From: JANQKX01 sp039028695
GTDB lineage: Bacteria; Pseudomonadota; Alphaproteobacteria; Kiloniellales; Kiloniellaceae
Reading direction: 5' to 3'
NCBI GenBank assembly: GCA_039028695.1
Contig: JBCCHN010000157.1
Span: forward strand, 1 to 11,911
DNA length: 11,911 bases
Shown: one piece after another, positions 6,294 to 11,911 of the stretch
Numbering within the stretch: position 1 is the first letter of the stretch
Layout of the letters: each line of letters begins with the position of its first letter
Program-made: the position numbers and the translations under genes
The notes under the pieces: model-generated
Told to the model about the DNA's origin: nothing
The model's database searches: none
Seen by the model: the letters and a program-made list of their open reading frames with translations, nothing else

Positions 6294-8666
6294 ATCATCT
6301 TTGCCCGGGTAAGCCGCTTCATCGGAGACCGCTTTTTGGAGAAGCGCCCGAGCCTTTTCCTTATCGTCCGCTGCCAAATAGGCCATCCCCAAATGGTATT
6401 GAATTTGCGGCTCATCAGGCAGGCGATTGGCCGCGCTTTGCAAAGCCGCCAAGGCTTCTTCGACCCGACCGAAGCGGTAATGCACCCATCCCAAGGTCGC
6501 TTGAACGAAGGGGTCGTCCGTATCCTTGTAAGGGATTATCAGGTTAAGTGCCCGATTTAGCCGTTCTTGATCCTGGAACTGAAAATCCGCGATCAGTGAA
6601 GCCAAATTATTGGAGACGAACATATTTTCAGGGCTTTGCTCGAGCGCAATTTCATAGGCGGTAATCGCCTTTTCATATTCACCAGAGAAGGTAAGTACTG
6701 CGGCCAACTCGATGGCCAGGCTGCTATCGTCGGGCAAGATATCAATGCCGCGCCGGAGAATCTGCTCGGCCTCTTGCGGCTGATCCAGGCGCATGTAAAG
6801 GCGGGCCAGATTTAAATAGGGAAGCGAGATCAACTGTCCCAGTTCGATTGCCTTGGCCAATGCCGCTTCTGCACCCTCCCAATCTTCCTTGGCAATCAAG
6901 ACATCACTTTGCAGAGCATACAGCAGGGCATCATCGGGATCTTTGCTCAGACGATCATCAACCATCGATTGGGCCAGGTCGATATTTCCGCTTTCGATGT
7001 GGGCCTGCAGCAAACCGCTCAGGTGCTCCAAATTCTCCGGGTCCAATTGCAGGGCTGATTCAAAATCCTGTGCTGCCTGAGCGTGGTTTGCCAGTTCCAA
7101 ATTGGCAAAGCCCCGCAAGGCATATCCGTCCACGGCCATATCCCCATTGTCAATCAAGGCGCCGGCCCCATCAAGCAAGCCGGTCCAATCCCCTTGTGCA
7201 AAGAGAATTCTGGCACGCAAGAGTAGCGCGGGTGCGTGATCGGGTGCCTGTTCCAAGGCGTCGCCTAAGACTTCTAGCGCCGAGTTGTTAGAGCCAATCG
7301 CCGCCAACTCCCGAGACATTGTGACCATTATTTCCAGGTCATCGGGGACCACTGCGAGGTATTGACGAAAGGCCTCAACGGCTAGGTCCGACTCCCCATT
7401 GCGCAGGTGAGCCTCTGCGAGCAACAAACGGGCCGATGCATTGCCGGGATGATTGCGCAGCAACGTACGGAGATCCGAGATCGCACGCTGTAGATTCTCA
7501 TCTTCGATACTGCGCGCGGCTCTCATAAAAAGGGCATCAGACATGTTAGGATCAGCGGTCAGCACTTCATCGATCAAGCGGTTGGCTTTTTCCCCCTCAC
7601 CCTGTTGCTGAAATAAACCGGCTAGGCCGACGCGTGCTGCTAAAGCATCATCCGATTTATCCTTTTCGTCGAACAAGGACTGATAGATTTCGATGGCCTT
7701 GTCCGTCTGATCGGCACGCAGATAAAGCTCCGCCAGTGCGAAGCCAAAGGATTTTTCATTGGGAAAGGATTTTACAAACTCGGACAAGATATCTTCCGAG
7801 TAAGCTAGATCCCGATTGTCCAGCAAAAAGGCCACCATGTAGCTGGTGGTCATGGGATCTGTTGGATTGTCAAAAACCAACTGGCGCAACACGGCCTCGG
7901 CTTCATCTAATTTTTCCTGACGGATCAGCAGGTCGGCCAACGCCGCTTTAAATTCCACATTAGCAGGGTCTTGCTCAATAAGGCTCTGATAGATCTCGAC
8001 AGCCCGGTCCAATTCATCCTGATCGACCAAAAGCTGGATTTTCAAAATATGGAAGCCCTGCTCTTCGGGGTCGAAGCCGATCGCCAAGTCCACCACCTCA
8101 ATCGCTTCATCGAAGCGGCCTTGGGTCTGAAACAGTCCAACCATTGCCGATACCGCAGCCATATTTTGAGGACTTTGGGATAGGGCACCATCAATATGCT
8201 GATGAGCCCCCTCATAGTCATCCAAGCTGGTTAGAACTGCGCCTTGAAGGGCTAAGCCTTCCACATTCTTCGGGTCAATTGCCAGCACCGCTTCGGCGTT
8301 TTCCCGAGCTTCTTCGATCCGGTTGCCAAAGAGGTAATACTGACCGATCTTGATCAAAGAGGGGATGTGTTGGCTGTCTTGCTGTGCGGCCTTGGTATAA
8401 TCCGCAAAGGCGCGCTCGAAGTTCCCTTGAGCCTCGGCAACCAGCGCCAGGTGATAGCGACCCTCCACGCTCCGCGGATTAATCTGCAAGACATTGCGAA
8501 ACTCAAGGCTGGCTTTGGTTAGATTGCCTTCCTCCAGAAAGGTCTTGCCCCGTTCAAAATGGGCCGCTTCTCGCTGCTCGGGACCGTCACAGGCAGCGAT
8601 TAGCAAGAGCGCGCACAAAAGTCCGAAGAGGCGAAATGGTCGCGCCAGAAGACTGCTAAATTTCAT
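6267..8666 (-). CDS. TPR-repeat lipoprotein of the PEP-CTERM/exosortase system (PrsT-like)
   Basis: About 799 residues starting at ATG 8666. This start is preferred to the upstream TTG at 8714 because it places a lipoprotein signal directly at the N-terminus: MKFSSLLARPFR, a hydrophobic core, and lipobox LIAAC with the lipidated Cys about 26 residues in. Everything after it is roughly 22 consecutive tetratricopeptide units of about 34 residues, most ending in a Pro-capped helix (for example NVLQINP, EVLTADP, ALQLDP, IALEQSP). The mature protein should be anchored in the periplasm or inner leaflet of the outer membrane as a protein-interaction scaffold. Very similar TPR lipoproteins (PrsT family, usually somewhat longer) are encoded beside exosortases. 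Here it lies 241 bp downstream of the exosortase/EpsI gene on the same strand, so co-transcription is likely. The long gap may carry its own promoter. The exact function within sorting or EPS export is not established. Confidence 0.82.
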   Translation of the reverse strand: MKFSSLLARPFRLFGLLCALLLIAACDGPEQREAAHFERGKTFLEEGNLTKASLEFRNVLQINPRSVEGRYHLALVAEAQGNFERAFADYTKAAQQDSQHIPSLIKIGQYYLFGNRIEEARENAEAVLAIDPKNVEGLALQGAVLTSLDDYEGAHQHIDGALSQSPQNMAAVSAMVGLFQTQGRFDEAIEVVDLAIGFDPEEQGFHILKIQLLVDQDELDRAVEIYQSLIEQDPANVEFKAALADLLIRQEKLDEAEAVLRQLVFDNPTDPMTTSYMVAFLLDNRDLAYSEDILSEFVKSFPNEKSFGFALAELYLRADQTDKAIEIYQSLFDEKDKSDDALAARVGLAGLFQQQGEGEKANRLIDEVLTADPNMSDALFMRAARSIEDENLQRAISDLRTLLRNHPGNASARLLLAEAHLRNGESDLAVEAFRQYLAVVPDDLEIMVTMSRELAAIGSNNSALEVLGDALEQAPDHAPALLLRARILFAQGDWTGLLDGAGALIDNGDMAVDGYALRGFANLELANHAQAAQDFESALQLDPENLEHLSGLLQAHIESGNIDLAQSMVDDRLSKDPDDALLYALQSDVLIAKEDWEGAEAALAKAIELGQLISLPYLNLARLYMRLDQPQEAEQILRRGIDILPDDSSLAIELAAVLTFSGEYEKAITAYEIALEQSPENMFVSNNLASLIADFQFQDQERLNRALNLIIPYKDTDDPFVQATLGWVHYRFGRVEEALAALQSAANRLPDEPQIQYHLGMAYLAADDKEKARALLQKAVSDEAAYPGKDDARKMLAQL

Positions 8667-8907
8667 GGTACCGGATCTCGCCTCACTTTTCCAACAGACC
8701 TTATCTAAGAACAAATCTCAAACCAAAGATCTCATACAACAAGAGTCAATCACCTGGCGTCAAACGCCTTATAGCAAGCCAAGATTGGCTGAAAGGCACG
8801 TAACCGGCCACTGCGCCCGCCTGTTGGGATACTACTCAATAAATCACAAAGGAACACACCCAAATTGGACCCAAGAAAAATATGGATCCAATATCCAAAA
8901 GCAGGCA
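8667..8907 (-). promoter_or_regulatory. 241-bp leader between exosortase and TPR lipoprotein genes
   Basis: No ORF of its own is supported. Read on the minus strand it begins AT-rich (8870-8907), becomes mixed, then AT-rich again towards the lipoprotein start. A GAGG lies about 14 nt before ATG 8666, rather far for a ribosome site. TTGAC-like hexamers occur but none is paired with a good -10 at proper spacing. An internal promoter or mRNA leader is possible, not shown. Confidence 0.25.
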
Positions 8908-10536
8908 TCAACTTGGCAAATATTGCACCAATTCGGGATAAACCGACCTGGTAAACTGCTCCAGCTTTTGCTCAGCCGCATCCAGGCCGTCCGGACCTAT
9001 TATGGGTGTCACAACGCGGACCATGGCACCGTCAGTCCGGTTACGCGTGATGGCATCCCAAAAGAGGTACCATTTGACCATGTATTCATTCGTCAAAATC
9101 CGCTCTCGCTGGGGAAACCAATAGTAGACCAATTGTTTGAGATCACCTTTGGAAATAATGACCCTGTTAACCGGCAATCCTTCGAGCTGTGGGCCAGTCC
9201 CCTCGACCTGCCTTCGGGAAAAATTCTCAATTTGCCACCCATCGCCCGGGATACAAGATTGCGGAGAATGCACCGCCCTACCCTTTTGCTGGGAGTTGTA
9301 AAAGGCAACATAAAAGTTAACCCCGGTCTCCTCCCAATCCCGATCAAAATTCGCCAAGACGTAGTCATCGACGCCCAAGGCGTTGACGAAACGCTCATCC
9401 ATTGCCAGGTCTTGACCATGCCAGTCGCCCAGCATCATGGGGAACGAGGCGAATTCACGCCGATCGATCTCGACTTCGCTCCGGTCGTCGAGAAAAAGCG
9501 ACCCGACAAAGGCAACCAAAATGGCCACTAGCGAGACATAAAAGGCCCGAGATGGCTTCATTTGACCGTTTGTCGAGGCGTTCGGCGGCGTGGCGGGTTG
9601 CGAGGTTCCGGGGGCTTTTAAGGACGCCGAGGTATTCGAGGGCCGCGCTTCAAAGATCATAAAGCGATCCAAGAGTGGCATCCGGGGGCGTGTAAAAATC
9701 GAAAACAGCCAAAGCTCGACGAAGAGGATCGATACGCAGGCCACAAATATGATCCATCCCTCAAAGTCGTGCAAAAACCCTTCAGCCGCTTCAATGCCCC
9801 AATGCTCCACCAAGACACCGATGACACCGATCCGAAAGGAGTTCATTCCGATGGTAATGGGCGCCGTTGAAAGAAACAAAAAGCCCTTTTGCCACATGGG
9901 GCCACGATAAAGATAGGCGCAGAGGTAGCCGAAGCTCATCAGGGGAAAGAGATACCGCAACCCGCTACAAGCCTCCACCACCTGGAGCTTGTATTCTCCC
10001 AGATCGATGATGTTCCCATCCAGAAAGACACTGATGTCAAAGAGCCTAATGACCGCAACGCCCAATTCCGAGGAAATGAGCTGCAGCTTGTTTGAGAGAT
10101 TGAAATATAGGAATTCGGGCAGCGGGATCATGAAGACCAGGTACAACAAAGCTGGCCACAAGACCGCCATTCCTTGTTTGCCGCAGAGCGTCCAAGCCAG
10201 GCCAAAAATAACGATCAAAAGAGCATATTGAATGACCGTATATATGGTACCCAGTTCGCCGAATAAGAATACAACCAGACCGAAACAAACCAGGACGGTA
10301 CCCACCCAGGTCGCGCCGGGCGAGACGCCCTCAAGACGATGGCGAGCGTTCCAAATCAAAAAAACGCTGATGAACGGGATCAGATAGCCGTGGCTGTATT
10401 CCTCGGCTCCCCAACCGCCAACCATCCCTTCGATGCCCTGGCGGAATAAAAGGCCGACCAAAATGGCCACCAAAAAACCTGTCGCCAGAATAGGCAAACT
10501 AGAATTCAAGTTTAGTCTGATGGTATTCTTTTCCAT
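8908..10536 (-). CDS. Fused exosortase/EpsI membrane protein, XrtD-like
   Basis: 542 residues combining two proteins that are often separate. Residues 1-290 are the exosortase, a polytopic inner-membrane cysteine peptidase/transpeptidase that recognises C-terminal PEP-CTERM-type signals. Several transmembrane helices are evident (about 14-31, 51-61, 75-92, 100-116, 123-138, 262-281), as are the early EEYSHGYLIPF segment and the catalytic triad: Cys190 in VVEACSGLRYL, Arg235 in MNSFRIG, His256 in GFLHDFEGW. A Pro/Thr/Ser-rich linker (about 300-330) and a further helix (331-349) lead into the EpsI domain with HSPQSCIPGDGW (423-434) and VYYWFPQ (470-476). The fusion resembles the VPLPA-CTERM exosortase XrtD of alphaproteobacteria, but the subtype cannot be fixed without its substrates. 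The ATG at 10536 is firm: an in-frame TAA lies two codons upstream. The promoter region is lost or disturbed, because foreign-looking DNA begins within about 45 bp. Confidence 0.9.
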   Translation of the reverse strand: MEKNTIRLNLNSSLPILATGFLVAILVGLLFRQGIEGMVGGWGAEEYSHGYLIPFISVFLIWNARHRLEGVSPGATWVGTVLVCFGLVVFLFGELGTIYTVIQYALLIVIFGLAWTLCGKQGMAVLWPALLYLVFMIPLPEFLYFNLSNKLQLISSELGVAVIRLFDISVFLDGNIIDLGEYKLQVVEACSGLRYLFPLMSFGYLCAYLYRGPMWQKGFLFLSTAPITIGMNSFRIGVIGVLVEHWGIEAAEGFLHDFEGWIIFVACVSILFVELWLFSIFTRPRMPLLDRFMIFEARPSNTSASLKAPGTSQPATPPNASTNGQMKPSRAFYVSLVAILVAFVGSLFLDDRSEVEIDRREFASFPMMLGDWHGQDLAMDERFVNALGVDDYVLANFDRDWEETGVNFYVAFYNSQQKGRAVHSPQSCIPGDGWQIENFSRRQVEGTGPQLEGLPVNRVIISKGDLKQLVYYWFPQRERILTNEYMVKWYLFWDAITRNRTDGAMVRVVTPIIGPDGLDAAEQKLEQFTRSVYPELVQYLPS

Positions 10537-10580
10537 CTTTTACGATTACGCTCTTCTCGCAGTCCCACTAAATTCGATAA

Positions 10581-11315
10581 CTAGATCTCCAGTGAGCGCT
10601 CTGAGCGTCGTGAGTTGCGCGAATGCCTGCTTGAGTTTGATGATGAGCTTGATGAGGATGGTTCATCACCATCTCCGTCTCCAGGGGAGGAAGCAGCTGT
10701 AGGAGCTGTATGCGGAGTGTTTTGTGGCATTGTGGCGTTACCTGGTGTAACAGGGTTTACTGGTGGAGCAGGTGGGGCTGAGGCTGGTGGAGCATCAGTT
10801 TGGGTGTTTGGTGGAACGGTGGAGCCTGAAGAGGGAGAAGCTGTTGATCTTGGGCGTTGATGGCCAGGAGAGCGTCCATGACCAACTGTTTCATAGTATT
10901 CATGCCAATCTGAGAGACGTCTGGCTTCTCTTTCATCAAGGCGTCTGCTTGGTTCGGATCTGGCTGCTGCAGTAATGAAAGGGCTGAGTTGTGAAAGGAG
11001 CTGGGGACTGTCTTCACATAACCGTATGAGGGTGTTTTGCAAACGCTCCTCATGGGTCATACAGCGTTGAACTGCTGAAGGGATAGTTGAATTGGCTGCT
11101 GCAGAAGTTGTTGATGAAGGTGGTGACGGGTTCTGGAGTAGGTTGATAGTAGAGGCTGTAGGGCTGTATCTGTTGGTGGATGGAGTTTCTGCTGGGTAAA
11201 CACTTTCTGAGGTGTTGTCCAAGGGTGAAAAGGCTGATGGTGACAGTGGAGATCTGAGTTGCCTCTGCTGCCAGCTTAGGCCTTCCAGGTTGATAGTTGC
11301 TCCAGTGGTACCCAT
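10581..11315 (-). CDS. Unrecognised Ser/Pro/Thr-rich protein in foreign-looking DNA
   Basis: A 244-codon frame from ATG 11315 to TAG 10581. The N-terminal half is Ser/Thr/Pro-rich. The only segment that looks folded is a charged helical stretch at about 90-145 (including EERLQNTLIRLCEDSPQLL and RRLDEREARRLSDWHEYY). Then follows a Pro/Ala/Thr-rich region, an acidic GDGDGDE, a serine run, and an Arg/Ser-rich end. I recognise no family. The frame is open upstream to a TGA at 11418, and its start overlaps the end of the preceding frame by 40 nt in the -1 register. Base composition (CpG-poor, C/A-rich coding strand) is unlike the bacterial genes. A eukaryotic or eukaryotic-virus origin is my inference. 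The stop lies next to the presumed join, so the natural C-terminus may differ. Confidence 0.4.
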   Translation of the reverse strand: MGTTGATINLEGLSWQQRQLRSPLSPSAFSPLDNTSESVYPAETPSTNRYSPTASTINLLQNPSPPSSTTSAAANSTIPSAVQRCMTHEERLQNTLIRLCEDSPQLLSQLSPFITAAARSEPSRRLDEREARRLSDWHEYYETVGHGRSPGHQRPRSTASPSSGSTVPPNTQTDAPPASAPPAPPVNPVTPGNATMPQNTPHTAPTAASSPGDGDGDEPSSSSSSSNSSRHSRNSRRSERSLEI

Positions 11316-11911
11316 AAAGTGTCTCGGGGATGAGGTGTATCTCTTCTGGGCATTGCCAATGGTTCTGAGATTGGTGGTTGGTCTGGAGAGGCTAAGGGTG
11401 GGGCCTCTCTGGAATCTTCAGATGAAGTGGAGATATGAGTGGGAATGTCATCCCAGTTGACGCTGGATGGGGCAGAAGCCTCAGGTTGATGTGACTCTAC
11501 TGTTCCAGTGTCAGGGTCCACTGTTTCCACTATGGGTGGCTCTTGGGGGGGTTGCCAGGGAGTCTGAGGGGGATCTGGCCTTGAAATTGGGGTTTCGGAC
11601 AGGTCATGGGTGACATTCACATTTTCCGGGGGAGTCCAGGCAGTCGGGGGCCGAAAGGGGTCGGGTGACTCATACGCTACAGGTGAAGAGGCTGTGTCTG
11701 GAGTGACTCTTGCTCTTGGTGGTAGGCGTGCAATTGTGGGTGTTGGTTCTGGGCTTGGCAGGGGTGCAAGTTCTAGGTTGCTTTCCACTGCATTTGCAGC
11801 TGCTGTGGTGGGTTGGACTGGGATGGTAAATTGACCATTGTAGGGGTCATCTTCTGTCAGTTCTTCCTGAGCTGGTTGTGGCTGGAATAGGTGTTGGTAT
11901 TGACCTTTGAG
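11276..11911 (-). CDS. Unrecognised proline-rich protein, partial (runs off the right edge)
   Basis: A frame open from the window edge to TAA at 11276, about 211 codons, with no start visible. The product is very proline-, serine- and threonine-rich with many acidic residues (for example LPSPEPTPTIARLPPRAR, PTAWTPPENVNV, DPPQTPWQPPQEPP). It has no membrane segment, signal or recognisable domain and is probably disordered. It overlaps the following unknown frame (start 11315) by 40 nt. The two frames could be two overlapping genes of a compact viral genome, or one gene split by a frameshift; no canonical -1 slippery heptamer is seen in the overlap. Composition is non-bacterial. Confidence 0.35.
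   Translation of the reverse strand, partial: LKGQYQHLFQPQPAQEELTEDDPYNGQFTIPVQPTTAAANAVESNLELAPLPSPEPTPTIARLPPRARVTPDTASSPVAYESPDPFRPPTAWTPPENVNVTHDLSETPISRPDPPQTPWQPPQEPPIVETVDPDTGTVESHQPEASAPSSVNWDDIPTHISTSSEDSREAPPLASPDQPPISEPLAMPRRDTPHPRDTLWVPLEQLSTWKA

Larger units (their letters stand above)
10540..11911. other. Foreign, CpG-depleted segment joined to the bacterial locus
   Basis: By hand count the 1,291 nt from 10621 contain about 23 CpG, against roughly four per 60 nt in the neighbouring bacterial genes. The plus strand is G/T-rich with many TG, GG and CTG words; the minus strand is C/A-rich. This matches CpG-suppressed vertebrate or vertebrate-virus DNA far better than the adjoining bacterial DNA. 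The change happens between the exosortase start (10536) and about 10600. A chimeric assembly or amplification product is the simplest explanation; true horizontal insertion is possible but less likely. Confidence 0.6.

Noticed and set aside
6848..7291. 147-codon plus-strand ORF inside the TPR gene
   Set aside because: Antisense to a clear repeat protein; Pro/Arg/His-rich product without any motif.
8494..9531. 345-codon plus-strand ORF spanning the gap between the TPR and exosortase genes
   Set aside because: It lies mostly antisense to two well-supported genes, its product has no domain character, and GC-biased codon use on the opposite strand explains the open frame.
10615..10860. Plus-strand Gly/Glu-rich ORF in the foreign segment
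   Set aside because: Low-complexity complement of the Pro/Ser-rich minus-strand frame; no independent support.

Overview
The window looks like part of a Gram-negative, probably alphaproteobacterial, exopolysaccharide/exosortase locus of moderate GC content, joined at its right end to about 1.3 kb of DNA that does not look bacterial. The alphaproteobacterial reading rests on the GalE sequence type and on the fused exosortase-EpsI protein, an arrangement known mainly from alphaproteobacterial XrtD. It is an inference, not a database result.

Layout, left to right. Positions 1-149 hold a series of four short hairpins separated by a similar pyrimidine-rich linker. The last hairpin runs straight into the NAD-binding motif of a UDP-glucose 4-epimerase (galE, ~142-1125 +), which has no visible normal start codon. 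Next come a GT4-like glycosyltransferase (1209-2246 +), a convergent classical GT4 glycosyltransferase (2261-3391 -), a 430-bp divergent intergenic region with an AT-rich half and one possible 43-codon ORF, a FemAB/GNAT-fold acyltransferase (3822-4862 +) and an Asp-box beta-propeller-like protein (4991-6094 +). Convergent to these is a leftward pair: a fused exosortase/EpsI (8908-10536 -) followed by a TPR-rich lipoprotein of the PrsT type (6267-8666 -).

How they fit together: GalE supplies UDP-galactose or a related epimerised sugar, the two glycosyltransferases build a polysaccharide or glycan, and the FemAB-like enzyme could decorate the polymer or a cell-wall component. The exosortase/EpsI and TPR lipoprotein form the core of a PEP-CTERM-type protein sorting system, which is commonly encoded beside EPS genes. 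No PEP-CTERM substrate protein, polysaccharide polymerase, flippase or Wza/Wzc-type exporter is visible here, so the locus must continue outside the window or be split.

From about 10540-10583 to the end the character of the DNA changes. CpG falls to about 23 in the last 1,291 nt by hand count, one strand is C/A-rich and G-poor, and the long ORFs on the minus strand encode Pro/Ser/Thr-rich, apparently disordered proteins in two overlapping frames. I do not recognise them. The simplest explanation is a chimeric join to eukaryotic (vertebrate-like) or eukaryote-virus DNA, and I consider this the main thing to check. With both ends abnormal, only about 142-10540 should be treated as trustworthy bacterial sequence.
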